Source of the DNA: an uncultured Sphaerochaeta sp.
Lineage (GTDB): Bacteria > Spirochaetota > Spirochaetia > Sphaerochaetales > Sphaerochaetaceae
DNA length: 64,000 bases
Reading direction: 5' to 3'
NCBI RefSeq assembly: GCF_963666015.1
Contig: NZ_OY762555.1
Location: forward strand, 1,426,001-1,490,000
Part shown: positions 17,674-25,828 of the stretch, one piece after another
How the letters are laid out: each line of letters starts with the position of its first letter
How positions within the stretch are numbered: position 1 is the stretch's first letter
Translations under genes and position numbers: made by a program
Notes under the pieces: model-generated
Database searches by the model: none
What the model was told of the DNA's origin: nothing
Seen by the model: only the letters and a program-made list of their open reading frames with translations

Positions 17674-18665
17674 GCCTTCCTCCTCTGCTCAAGGCGCCTC
17701 TCGATTTCAGGAAGTACCTGGAACAGGTCCCCGATGATCGCAAAATCAGCAAGTCCAAGAATATTTGCCTGTTCATCACTGTTGATCGCCACAATACACT
17801 TGGCTGTCTTGATACCTGCGAGGTGTTGGATGGCGCCAGAAATACCTGCAGCAAGATAGAGACGGGGAGATATGGTCTTCCCTGAAAGTCCGACCTGATG
17901 GGGATAGGAAGCCCAGCCCCGGTCCACTGCGTCCCGACTCGCTCCTACCTCTGCCCCAAATGCTTTTGCCAGACGCTCGATTAGGGCAAAGTTCTCCCGT
18001 TTCTTAAGCCCCTTTCCCCCGGAGATGACGATATCTGCCTCTTCGATGGATCCACTCTGACCTTCCAGAGTTCGCAGTCCCAAGACCTCAACAGAGGATT
18101 TTTCATTCTTTACAGCAAGCGGTACCTCCTTCACCACGAAAGAACGATCATAGTCGGCTTCAAGCGGCTTGGTAGAACGTGGTCTGACGGTGGCCATCTG
18201 CGGACGGTGGCTCGGGGTCTTTATCGTTGCCATGATGTTGCCCCCTATTGCAGGGCGGGTCTGCAAGAGATTCCCTGACCCTTCCTCGATAGCCAGTTCG
18301 GTGCAGTCGGCAGTCACCCCTGCATGAGCCTTGACTGCCACATAGGGCATCAAGGTCCTTCCAGAGGTGGTTGCTGCTGCAATGATGATCTGCGGCTCTT
18401 CCTCAGAAATAAGACGGAGAAGTTGCTCAGCATACCGTTCACAAACAAACGAGGAAAGTGAAGGATCATCGGCTAGATAGATGATATCTGCTCCCTGGGC
18501 GGAGAGCCGCTTCAAGTCTTCCAATTTGACATTGTAACCGATGACTACTGCTGCGAGTTTCACGTCGAGAGTATCGGCGAGGGACCTTCCCCGTGCCAAT
18601 AGCTCATATGAGACATCCTTTATCCTACCCTGATGGCACTCACTGATCGTCCAAACCTCATGCAT
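17670..18665 (-). CDS. etfA: Electron transfer flavoprotein, alpha subunit
   Basis: A 331-residue EtfA. The N-terminal domain contains GRTLMPYVAVKAHAGVTADC, and the FAD-binding C-terminal domain has VGLSGKTISPRLYLAAGISG, then GAIQHLAGIKTAKCIVAINS and ADFAIIGDLFQVLPEI. Unlike A. woodii LctC it has no N-terminal ferredoxin-like extension. It forms the heterodimer with EtfB and links the dehydrogenase to another electron carrier in the cytoplasm. It overlaps etfB by 8 bp. Confidence 0.95.
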   Translation of the reverse strand: MHEVWTISECHQGRIKDVSYELLARGRSLADTLDVKLAAVVIGYNVKLEDLKRLSAQGADIIYLADDPSLSSFVCERYAEQLLRLISEEEPQIIIAAATTSGRTLMPYVAVKAHAGVTADCTELAIEEGSGNLLQTRPAIGGNIMATIKTPSHRPQMATVRPRSTKPLEADYDRSFVVKEVPLAVKNEKSSVEVLGLRTLEGQSGSIEEADIVISGGKGLKKRENFALIERLAKAFGAEVGASRDAVDRGWASYPHQVGLSGKTISPRLYLAAGISGAIQHLAGIKTAKCIVAINSDEQANILGLADFAIIGDLFQVLPEIERRLEQRRKA

Positions 18666-19470
18666 TGCTTCCTCCTAGCAGATCACGTTCCTCAAGGAAG
18701 GTGAACAGTTTCTCGACAGCTTCATGGAGCGAAGCATCATCCTCTACCTTTACCATGCTGCATTGCCTGCTAACTTTAGGAGTCTCTATCTTTACCACCC
18801 GGGTGGGAGACCCCTTCAGCCCCAAGAACGCTGGATCTGCCTCAAGATCAGAGGCACCCCATGTGATGATCTCTGTGGCCATGGCACGTTTTTTTCCTTT
18901 GAGGGTGGGAAGACGAGGCTCGGCAATTTCCTTAACCACGGTAAGGAGGGCTGGAAGAGGAGACTTAACTCGCTGGTACCCCTCCTCGATCAAACGCTCG
19001 ACTATCAGATTCTCTGCATCAATCTCTTCTATTGAAGCAACATAGGAGAGCACCGGAAGGTCCAACCATGAAGCCACGGCCGGTCCTACCTGGGCAGTAT
19101 CACCATCGGTTGCCCGCTCCCCGGTAATGACCAGGTCGGGAAGGCCAATCTTCTCTATGGCTTTTGAGAGGACATAGGAAGTTGCCCAGGTATCTGAGCC
19201 GGCAAAGGCCCGGTCATTGAGGTGATAGACATCATCACATCCCATGGCAATGGCCTCCTTGAGTACTTTTACAGCACTCGCCGGTCCCATGGTGATGACC
19301 GTCACTCGTCCACCACTGCGGTCTTTGATCCGCAACGCCGTTTCCAAGGCATACACATCCAGAGGATTCAAGATAGCTGCGGAACCACTACGGATCATGG
19401 TGCCGGTCTCCTTGTCCATCTGGACATCACTGGTCTGCGGGACCTGCTTGATAAGAACAATACTGTGCAT
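18658..19470 (-). CDS. etfB: Electron transfer flavoprotein, beta subunit
   Basis: A 270-residue EtfB. Family motifs: SIVLIKQVPQTSDVQMD at the N-terminus, LNPLDVYALETALRIKDRSG, and GERATDGDTAQVGPAVASWL at about residues 117-136. In bifurcating Etfs this subunit binds the second FAD and otherwise binds AMP; I cannot separate these by eye. It is the first gene of the operon, with a promoter and palindrome 22-75 bp upstream. Confidence 0.95.
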   Translation of the reverse strand: MHSIVLIKQVPQTSDVQMDKETGTMIRSGSAAILNPLDVYALETALRIKDRSGGRVTVITMGPASAVKVLKEAIAMGCDDVYHLNDRAFAGSDTWATSYVLSKAIEKIGLPDLVITGERATDGDTAQVGPAVASWLDLPVLSYVASIEEIDAENLIVERLIEEGYQRVKSPLPALLTVVKEIAEPRLPTLKGKKRAMATEIITWGASDLEADPAFLGLKGSPTRVVKIETPKVSRQCSMVKVEDDASLHEAVEKLFTFLEERDLLGGSNA

Positions 19471-19477
19471 GAAAATT

Positions 19478-19543
19478 CCCCTCTTTTTCTCTATCCTAAG
19501 AGGGGTTTCTCTCTAGGTCAACAATTTTTTTGACCGCGGTCAA
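19478..19543 (-). promoter_or_regulatory. etfB promoter with perfect palindromic operator
   Basis: Leftward -35 TTGACC (19521-19516), a 17-bp spacer and -10 TAGGAT (19498-19493). Directly upstream is the perfect 14-bp palindrome TTGACCGCGGTCAA (19530-19543); the -35 box itself repeats the half-site TTGACC. A second dyad, CCCCTCTT / AAGAGGGG (19478-19485 and 19498-19505), covers the -10 box and the Shine-Dalgarno region. The palindrome is the best candidate site for the TetR protein encoded at the operon end (inference). Confidence 0.7.
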
Positions 19544-19578
19544 TTTTTGTAAGAGATGACACCGCGCATGATATTCGT

Positions 19579-19767
19579 TTGCATCTGTTGCTAGAGTTTT
19601 GCTCTACCCCAAGAACAAGGGAAGAGATGCAAGGTTATATTGGCATAGAACATCGGGAACATTTTCGAAAGACGTTCCTCACACCGTTACTCGCATCTGG
19701 AAAACTCCGGATGACCATACCAGACAAGCCTACCAGCAGGTATCAGAAGTACTTTACCGTACGATGA
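19579..19767 (+). pseudogene. Winged-helix C-terminal remnant of a Fic/AlbA_2-type protein
   Basis: A short open frame (62 codons from a TTG; the frame is open from 19534) reads LLEFCSTPRTREEMQGYIGI, then FRKTFLTPLLASGKLRMTIP and DKPTSRYQKYF. This resembles the C-terminal winged helix found on Fic-domain and divergent AAA/AlbA_2 DNA-binding proteins. No Met start, no convincing Shine-Dalgarno sequence and no upstream domains are present, so it is most likely the surviving 3' end of a lost gene; a small free-standing protein is possible. It lies between the etfB promoter and the end of the G1P dehydrogenase gene. Confidence 0.45.
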
Positions 19768-19785
19768 TTTTCAGCTGGAGAATCA

Positions 19786-21057
19786 CTACATTCCTGAGAG
19801 CATATCCAGAGCTAGGTCAAATAGGCCCAGCTCGTAGTAGAGGTCAAGCACGGTATAGCGGTTTCGGATCATCTGAGCACCAGTTACTGCATGGCGGAGC
19901 CCTTCCAGATTACTTGCAATATCAGCAGGAGAAATCGGACAGCCAACTTCCTTCATTGCTTCTTTCAGTTCCTGATACGGAGGTAGTTGCTTCTCCATTT
20001 TCTCAATCAAGGCAGGGAGCAAGGAGATAAGCTTCTCCCTTCGGGTTAGCAGCGCATCCCCATCAAGGAATTTCTCTTTTGCGATGGCCAAAGTCTGTTT
20101 CCTTACACTTTCATTGGGAAAGAATGCTGCAATCGATTGCACGCGTTCCTCCCAGCTCTCTGCACCGGTGAGGGGGATATTAGCAAGGTCCAACTGCTTG
20201 AGCTGTTCATAGAGGTAGGTAATGGTCAGGGTACCGATGGAAACCTTAAAGCCATGACTTACCGAAAGTCCATCCTTGCTCAAATGTTCCATCTCCCAGA
20301 TATGGCTGATTAAGTGCTCAGCACCACTGGCAGGGCGTGAGTCGTGCATCACCTGCATCGCAAACCCACTTGCTGAAAGCGCATCGAAGAGGAGACCGAT
20401 GGAACGGCCCCTTCTCTGGGATATCCCTGCATGATGGGCGTATACTTTTCTCAGCGGAATCTGGACCATATCCCATACATCACGGCGGATGGGATGCACT
20501 CCAACCAGATCTGCAAGGATCCAATCCATACCGGCAGTGTACTTGGCCATGCAATCACCAAAACCACTTGCTATCATGTCCATGGGAGCTTCACGGAGTA
20601 CTTTGGTATCAGCAAGCACCACCATAGGGGCAGCACAGGGAAGCGTCTGCTTAAAACCACCTACCGAGACTGCTGCACCATAGGAGGTATATCCGTCAAC
20701 AGAGGGAGCGGTGGCAACAACCATATAGGGACGGTCCAACTCAGCACTTGCACGCTTGGTAATATCATTGAGTGTTCCAGAGCCCAAGACCACTGCAATG
20801 CTGTTGTCCATCTCCAGACTCAGCCTAACTTGTGCAATTGCATGTTCATCAGCATAGGGCTGCGGTTCAGAAGGAAAAATGAACTGTCTGACCTGGATAT
20901 CAGCCTTCTCAAGCGATCTGGAAACAGGGAACCCACCCACTTTCAGTGTAATGCCATCTGCTACCAATAACGCTGGGGTATGCCCGAAGGCCTCTATAAA
21001 GACTGATCCTACCCGTTCAAGAGCATCTTCTTCGACTACTGAAATTTTCGTATCCAT
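19786..21057 (-). CDS. egsA: sn-Glycerol-1-phosphate dehydrogenase (AraM/EgsA family)
   Basis: A 423-residue NAD(P)H- and metal-dependent enzyme that reduces dihydroxyacetone phosphate to sn-glycerol 1-phosphate. The start ATG at 21057 follows GGGGAGGC; a longer frame adds 37 unlikely residues. Family motifs: GSGTLNDITKRASAELDRPY, APSVDGYTSYGAAVS, and GFGDCMAKYTAGMDW with the metal-binding Asp. Metal-ligand histidines are in SGAEHLISHIWEMEH and VSHGFKVSIG. The bacterial homologue AraM of Bacillus supplies G1P for an archaeal-type ether lipid; its use here is unknown. It is divergent from the SGNH hydrolase gene. Confidence 0.88.
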   Translation of the reverse strand: MDTKISVVEEDALERVGSVFIEAFGHTPALLVADGITLKVGGFPVSRSLEKADIQVRQFIFPSEPQPYADEHAIAQVRLSLEMDNSIAVVLGSGTLNDITKRASAELDRPYMVVATAPSVDGYTSYGAAVSVGGFKQTLPCAAPMVVLADTKVLREAPMDMIASGFGDCMAKYTAGMDWILADLVGVHPIRRDVWDMVQIPLRKVYAHHAGISQRRGRSIGLLFDALSASGFAMQVMHDSRPASGAEHLISHIWEMEHLSKDGLSVSHGFKVSIGTLTITYLYEQLKQLDLANIPLTGAESWEERVQSIAAFFPNESVRKQTLAIAKEKFLDGDALLTRREKLISLLPALIEKMEKQLPPYQELKEAMKEVGCPISPADIASNLEGLRHAVTGAQMIRNRYTVLDLYYELGLFDLALDMLSGM

Positions 21058-21124
21058 GCAAGCCTCCCCGCCCAGCATACCACAGACTCTTGTAGCGGGA
21101 AAAGCTGTAGGATACACTACCGGC

Positions 21125-21766
21125 ATGAAGAGACAGACCTTTTCCATCCTTGCCGATTCCATCTCCACCTTTGCAGGATATGTCCCTAAGGAAAATGAAC
21201 TCTTCTACCCCCGAGAGGGAGTAGATGTAACATGTGTAGAACATACCTGGTGGTATCTCCTCAAAGAGCGTACAGGATTGCAACTTCTCATGAATGAGGC
21301 TTACTCAGGAAGCAGGATAAGCAGGACAGGTGTTCGTCCCCGCTCCTCTTCCTTTTTGGACGATAGAAGGCAACAGCGGCTGAGCGGTGATATCATCATC
21401 GTGTTCGGAGGAACCAATGATTGGGGACAGGCGGAAGAACCTACCACCATGGAGATTTTCCAGGAAGCGTATAAGACATTGGTTCGTGATATGCTTAGAA
21501 ATCATTCATCAAGTGAACTGTACTTCTGCACCCCATTACAGAGAACTGACAGGGCCCTTGATGAAGAGAACATCCATCACTGGAGTCAGCTAGACTTGGC
21601 TAGAAGTATAAGGGAGATTGTTGCGGGGCATGAGGGAGCCAACTTCATAGACCTTGCCAGATACCCTATCAAGGCCGGTGACGGACTCCTTTCTGATGGG
21701 CTACACCCCACCAGAAAGGGCATGGAAGTACTTGCTACCCTGATGCAGAGAGGACTGGGGCTTTAG
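21125..21766 (+). CDS. SGNH/GDSL-family hydrolase
   Basis: A 213-residue esterase-like protein. Block I is SILADSISTFAGY, with the nucleophile Ser of the D-S-I motif. Block III is IIVFGGTNDWG, containing the GxxND element. Block V is LLSDGLHPTRKGME, with the Asp-x-x-His pair. It has no signal peptide, so it is probably cytoplasmic. The ATG at 21125 is chosen because block I then sits at the N-terminus; the ribosome-binding site (TAGGA) is weak. It is divergent from egsA by 67 bp and overlaps the end of the convergent HAD gene by 4 bp. Ester substrate unknown. Confidence 0.85.
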   Translation: MKRQTFSILADSISTFAGYVPKENELFYPREGVDVTCVEHTWWYLLKERTGLQLLMNEAYSGSRISRTGVRPRSSSFLDDRRQQRLSGDIIIVFGGTNDWGQAEEPTTMEIFQEAYKTLVRDMLRNHSSSELYFCTPLQRTDRALDEENIHHWSQLDLARSIREIVAGHEGANFIDLARYPIKAGDGLLSDGLHPTRKGMEVLATLMQRGLGL

Positions 21767-22608
21767 ATTCCGGCGAGGCATTTCATCCCTCGCTGATACT
21801 CAGTGAGGGCATTTTCTGCCTGCATCTGGGTGAGGATGGTTTTCACCAAGGAGAAGAGCTCTCCCCCGGTGGTGTAGTCGGCCTCAGTGAAGAAGTTGAT
21901 ACGGTCCTCCTTCATCAACCGATAGCTGATCGCTTCCTTACCCTGTGCATAGACAGCAATGCTTTTTCCACCATTCTGCTTAACGAGCTTCATGCAGGGG
22001 ACATCGGTCAGCCCATCTCCGATATACACCATATTCCTGAAAGGTACACTACGCTCACCCTCGGCGGTGTAGGCATTCAACGCCTGGTCCTCATGCACAT
22101 CAAGCACCCCTTTATTGATCCTAAACAAGAACTGTGTCTTGGCTGTATAGTTGACCGATAGCTTAGGCCAGGTGGCCACCCCGTTCTCATCGTAGAAATA
22201 CTCACATGCATAAATACGCTTGAACCGGTCCCCAATGGCCGATCCTTCGATGATCTCTCGCAAGCCTGAGGAGATAATGAAGTGTTGTATATCCAAACCC
22301 ATCGATGAGCCGAGCTTGTTCACCTCATCAAACCACGAGAGTACACCTGGAAAGAATTCAAGGCTCCCTCCCAGTGAAACAAAATCGCTTCTTCTAATCG
22401 ACTGCTCATGACGTCTAGATTCATCAAGCATAAGTTTCATATATGCAAGAATCCGGTCCATTCCTTGTTCTCCAGCAAGTTTGTCAGCCTTCTTCCAAAA
22501 TGTTTCGGCAGACATCCCAAGCTTGGGAATGAATGTATACTCCTGCATATCCTTGGTACTCAGGGTCTTGTCAAAATCATACATGATGGCAATGGTTGGT
22601 ATCTGCAT
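21763..22608 (-). CDS. HAD-superfamily phosphatase
   Basis: A 281-residue protein with the HAD nucleophile motif IAIMYDFDKTLSTKD (Asp11 nucleophile, Asp13 acid). Motif II lies in FIISSGLREIIEGS, and motif III/IV is YIGDGLTDVPCMKL. The long insertion between motifs I and II (residues 20-85) is a helical cap. It belongs to the group annotated as HAD-like haloacid dehalogenase or phosphoserine-phosphatase-like proteins; substrate unknown. The ribosome-binding site is weak. No clear operon partner: egsA follows in the same direction but beyond the convergent SGNH gene. Confidence 0.88.
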   Translation of the reverse strand: MQIPTIAIMYDFDKTLSTKDMQEYTFIPKLGMSAETFWKKADKLAGEQGMDRILAYMKLMLDESRRHEQSIRRSDFVSLGGSLEFFPGVLSWFDEVNKLGSSMGLDIQHFIISSGLREIIEGSAIGDRFKRIYACEYFYDENGVATWPKLSVNYTAKTQFLFRINKGVLDVHEDQALNAYTAEGERSVPFRNMVYIGDGLTDVPCMKLVKQNGGKSIAVYAQGKEAISYRLMKEDRINFFTEADYTTGGELFSLVKTILTQMQAENALTEYQRGMKCLAGI

Positions 22609-22708
22609 ACCATGAGTATATCACGAACCTGATGGATTAGCTTAACCAGTGTGCCACACAAGACATAATTCTATGCAGCAATACCAGCTAAAAGGCTACG
22701 GTAAAGCC

Positions 22709-22741
22709 AAAAATTGAACCAGAGCAAAGACTCTGGTTCAA
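22709..22741 (-). terminator. Rho-independent terminator of the TRAP operon
   Basis: The perfect 11-bp stem TTGAACCAGAG / CTCTGGTTCAA with a 6-nt loop (22714-22741) is followed on the transcribed strand by TTTTTGG. It lies 22 nt after the dctM stop codon. Confidence 0.9.
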
Positions 22742-22763
22742 AGGAAGGGATTATCGTATCTCT

Positions 22764-24080
22764 CTACATATTTGTCGGGGTATACCCTGCAAAAATCTTC
22801 GGTAGGATGAGACTGATCTCAGGAATGAACGACACCAGTAGCAGTGCAATAACCATACAGAGATAGAATGGAAGCGTCGCTTTTACCACCTTCTCCATGG
22901 AGACCTTACCAACGGCTGATCCTATGAACAGGACAGCTCCAACCGGTGGGGTCAAGAGGCCAATACCACAGTTGAGTACCACCATGATTCCGAACTGGAT
23001 AGGATCAAGTCCTGCAACTCCGGTAGCGATAGGAAGCAGAATCGGTGTTGCAATGAGAATAATCGGTGCCATATCCATGATCGCGCCAAGGACCAAGAGA
23101 ATTGCATTCAACAGCAGGATAATGAGAATCCTGTTATTGGTAAGGCTGGTAATCGCCTCAGCTGCAAGACGCGGAACATTGAGTGTAGTAAGGATGTAGC
23201 CAAAGACAGATGATGTAGCAATAAGGATAAGCACGATAGCTAGGGTACCTACACAATCGTCGAGAACCTTCCAAACACCCTTCCAATTCAAGCCTTTATA
23301 GATAAAGACCGAGACAATCAAGGAGTAGATTACCGCTATGGCAGCAGATTCTGTAGCAGTGAAAACACCTGCAACAACGCCAACGACAACAATGACAACC
23401 GCTGCCAAGGCCCAAATGGATTTCCCAAGCTGTATGATGAAGTTCTTGAATCTGAACTTCTCGCCCTTTGGATAACCACGCTTCACGGAGAAAATATAGG
23501 AGCCAATCATCAAGGTAATGGCAAGCAGGGCACCGGGAAGATATCCGGCAAGGAAAAGACTTCCAACAGAGATACCACCTGCAGTAGTGGCATAGATGAC
23601 CATGTTATGACTGGGAGGAACAAGAAGCCCTTCACAGGAACTGGTAACTGTTACAGCGGTGGAGAAGTCAGCATCATAGCCTTCGTCGACCATCATGGGA
23701 ATCAGGATGGAACCAAGGGATGCAGTATCTGCAGCGGCTGACCCGGAGATTCCTCCAAAAAAGTAGGATGCTACGATGTTAACCTGCGCCAAGCCTCCCC
23801 TCATCCAACCTACACAGGCATTGGCAAGGGCAATGAGCTTTTGGGAAATACCCCCTGAGCCCATCAACACTCCCATCGTGATAAAAAAGGGAACTGCCAT
23901 CAGTGAGAATGAACTGATGCCTTTAACCATAAGACGGCTGATATCATTAAGATTGGAGCCTTGGTAGAGCATGGTGAAAACAGAAGAAAGTCCAACTGCA
24001 TATGCAATAGGAAAACGAAGGAAGATCATAAGAAAGAAGCTTCCCAGGAGAATCATAATTGCAATACTATTTGCGTCCAT
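22764..24080 (-). CDS. dctM: TRAP transporter large permease, DctM
   Basis: A 438-residue inner-membrane protein with about 12 hydrophobic helices, the ion-coupled translocating subunit of a TRAP importer. DctM/SiaM family stretches include SSFSLMAVPFFITMGVLMGS, SYFFGGISGSAAADTASLGS, VPPSHNMVIYATTAGGISVG and NCGIGLLTPPVGAVLFIGSA. Its ATG touches the dctQ stop codon (1-bp overlap) behind GGAGGAAGCCTA. It is the last gene of dctP-dctQ-dctM. The substrate is probably a carboxylate, as usual for the family, but not identifiable. Confidence 0.95.
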   Translation of the reverse strand: MDANSIAIMILLGSFFLMIFLRFPIAYAVGLSSVFTMLYQGSNLNDISRLMVKGISSFSLMAVPFFITMGVLMGSGGISQKLIALANACVGWMRGGLAQVNIVASYFFGGISGSAAADTASLGSILIPMMVDEGYDADFSTAVTVTSSCEGLLVPPSHNMVIYATTAGGISVGSLFLAGYLPGALLAITLMIGSYIFSVKRGYPKGEKFRFKNFIIQLGKSIWALAAVVIVVVGVVAGVFTATESAAIAVIYSLIVSVFIYKGLNWKGVWKVLDDCVGTLAIVLILIATSSVFGYILTTLNVPRLAAEAITSLTNNRILIILLLNAILLVLGAIMDMAPIILIATPILLPIATGVAGLDPIQFGIMVVLNCGIGLLTPPVGAVLFIGSAVGKVSMEKVVKATLPFYLCMVIALLLVSFIPEISLILPKIFAGYTPTNM

Positions 24081-24619
24081 TAGGCTTCCTCCTCTTCCTT
24101 CACATAGAAGGACTTAAGATGGTTATACATAGCCTCGATCTCAAAGATGATCATGGCAAGCCCGGCAAGAGGGACCGGGAAGTACATCCAGAAACGGCTC
24201 AGCCAAGGAATGGAGACATAAAAGCCCCTACTCCCGATTGTAGTGGCATATCGCCATCCCACGTAAAGCATTACCATCCCAAGGCTAAAAACCGCAATAT
24301 CCGAGAGGATATCGAGGAATTTAATCATACGTTTAGGGAGATATTTGTCAAAAGCCTTCATCCTGATATGGGTACCCCTGCGAATGGCAAGGGCCGCCGA
24401 GAGAACGGCCATATAGGCCATGCAGGTCAGGACCACCTCTTCCGTCCAAGAAGGATCCTTCAGGAACGGTATATATTTATTGAGCATACGCCCGGCTACT
24501 GCATAACTGGTGATCAGGATATCGACAACGAGCAAGACTTTGCAAATTATCAATACCACCTTGTCGGTCCAGTCATACGCCATCTTGATTTTATCCATTG
24601 TCGCAAAGAACTTTGGCAT
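24080..24619 (-). CDS. dctQ: TRAP transporter small permease, DctQ
   Basis: A 179-residue membrane protein with four hydrophobic helices. The DctQ hallmark region KDPSWTEEVVLTCMAYMAVL, then SAALAIRRGTHIRMKAF, is at about residues 55-95. It partners the large permease and is encoded between dctP and dctM, downstream of a terminator-like hairpin that separates it from dctP. Confidence 0.93.
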   Translation of the reverse strand: MPKFFATMDKIKMAYDWTDKVVLIICKVLLVVDILITSYAVAGRMLNKYIPFLKDPSWTEEVVLTCMAYMAVLSAALAIRRGTHIRMKAFDKYLPKRMIKFLDILSDIAVFSLGMVMLYVGWRYATTIGSRGFYVSIPWLSRFWMYFPVPLAGLAMIIFEIEAMYNHLKSFYVKEEEEA

Positions 24620-24638
24620 GTTTCATCTCCTGAGACTT

Positions 24639-24669
24639 AAAAAGGTGGGATTGGCTCTGCAATCCCACC
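24639..24669 (-). terminator. Internal terminator/attenuator between dctP and dctQ
   Basis: Perfect 10-bp arms (GGTGGGATTG / CAATCCCACC) with a 6-nt loop, followed by TTTTT on the transcribed strand, 18 nt after the dctP stop codon. Being a complete rho-independent terminator inside the operon, it should make dctP mRNA much more abundant than dctQM mRNA. Confidence 0.85.
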
Positions 24670-24687
24670 TATTTCTGACTAAAAAAC

Positions 24688-25701
24688 TTATTTCATATCC
24701 TTGATTTTCTGATACAACGCTGCCTGGCTCTTGGTATTCTCTTCGATTACCGCCTTGGTAGCATTTGCCCATGGACTCTTGTCAGCAACTTCAACCACAT
24801 TCACACCTTCAGCCTTGAGCCCTGCAAGAACTTCGTTCTCTGCATTCTCGCTGATCTCAGCATTGTACGCCTGTGCAAGCTTGCCAGCTTCCATGATGGC
24901 TTCTCTCTGCCTCTCAGACAACTTATTCCAAGCGGTATCGGTAATAACTACCTGAATAGCGCCGAGGGTGTGCCCATTGAGAATCAGATTTGGAGCAACT
25001 TCTTGGAAGGCATTGGCCTTGTAGTTGGCAATCGGCTGTTCAGCGCCGTCGACAACACCGGTCTGAAGAGCAGAGTACAACTCGCCGAAGGAAACAACGG
25101 TCGGGGAAGCTCCAAGGCCTTTTACCATGCCGGTCATAACCGGGTCATTAGATACGCGAAGCTTCATGCCTGCAAGATCCTTCATGCTACCAATGTGCTT
25201 TGCAGCAAAGAAGTGTCTGAATCCTTCCTCACCATAGAACACACCACGAATTGGTAGACCAATTTCCTGGGGCTCATTCAGGAACTCGGGAGCAAGATCA
25301 GAATTGGCAAATGCCCAAAAGTGTGCTCTATTCTCAAAGGTGAACGGAATGGAGAGAAGTTTTGACTTCTCAGCACCATAACTGGTAAGTGCAAAAGCGG
25401 AAATTCTGGACATGTCAATTGATGTGCCTCCACCGAGGATGGAGTCAAGAACATCATTCTCAGAACCAAGAACGCCAGAAGCCTGGATATCAATGGTAAC
25501 TGTTCCGCCGGAAAGCTTTGCTACCTGCTCCTTGAAATAGACGCCAGTCTTTCCAACGATGGAATCAAGCGGGTTAACCTCCGCATAGACAAGCTTTACA
25601 TTTTTTTCAACACCTGCTTCAGCTGCTTCTTTTTCACCAGCAGCAAAGAGCAGGGTAGAACTGAGCAACAGTGCCAAAAGAACAATCAATACTCGTTTCA
25701 T
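24688..25701 (-). CDS. dctP: TRAP transporter substrate-binding protein, DctP
   Basis: A 337-residue periplasmic binding protein. The signal peptide MKRVLIVLLALLLSSTLLFA is followed by AGEKEAAEAG. DctP-family features are ASGVLGSENDVLDSILGGGT, GMKLRVSNDPVMTGMVKGLG (with the carboxylate-clamping Arg), and ALQTGVVDGAEQPIANYKA. It heads the dctPQM operon behind GGAGGCGATT. It is paralogous to the lipoprotein encoded upstream in the two-component operon (shared VLGSEN and IDMSR motifs). Confidence 0.95.
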   Translation of the reverse strand: MKRVLIVLLALLLSSTLLFAAGEKEAAEAGVEKNVKLVYAEVNPLDSIVGKTGVYFKEQVAKLSGGTVTIDIQASGVLGSENDVLDSILGGGTSIDMSRISAFALTSYGAEKSKLLSIPFTFENRAHFWAFANSDLAPEFLNEPQEIGLPIRGVFYGEEGFRHFFAAKHIGSMKDLAGMKLRVSNDPVMTGMVKGLGASPTVVSFGELYSALQTGVVDGAEQPIANYKANAFQEVAPNLILNGHTLGAIQVVITDTAWNKLSERQREAIMEAGKLAQAYNAEISENAENEVLAGLKAEGVNVVEVADKSPWANATKAVIEENTKSQAALYQKIKDMK

Positions 25702-25721
25702 AATCGCCTCCTAAAGTACGT

Positions 25722-25740
25722 AGCCTAGAGAGCCTAGGCT
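25722..25740. promoter_or_regulatory. Candidate operator in the dctP leader
   Basis: AGCCTAG (25722-25728) is repeated as part of the 10-bp palindrome AGCCTAGGCT (25731-25740), 21-39 bp before the dctP start. Direct half-sites in this position would suit the AraC-type response regulator encoded upstream (inference). Confidence 0.4.
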
Positions 25741-25828
25741 CGTTTGAAAATGTAAATTAGGAATCTTCAGAACACAAGATGCAGCCAAAGATAATGCAAT
25801 GAATCAAAAAAATTGAAAAAACAAATGC

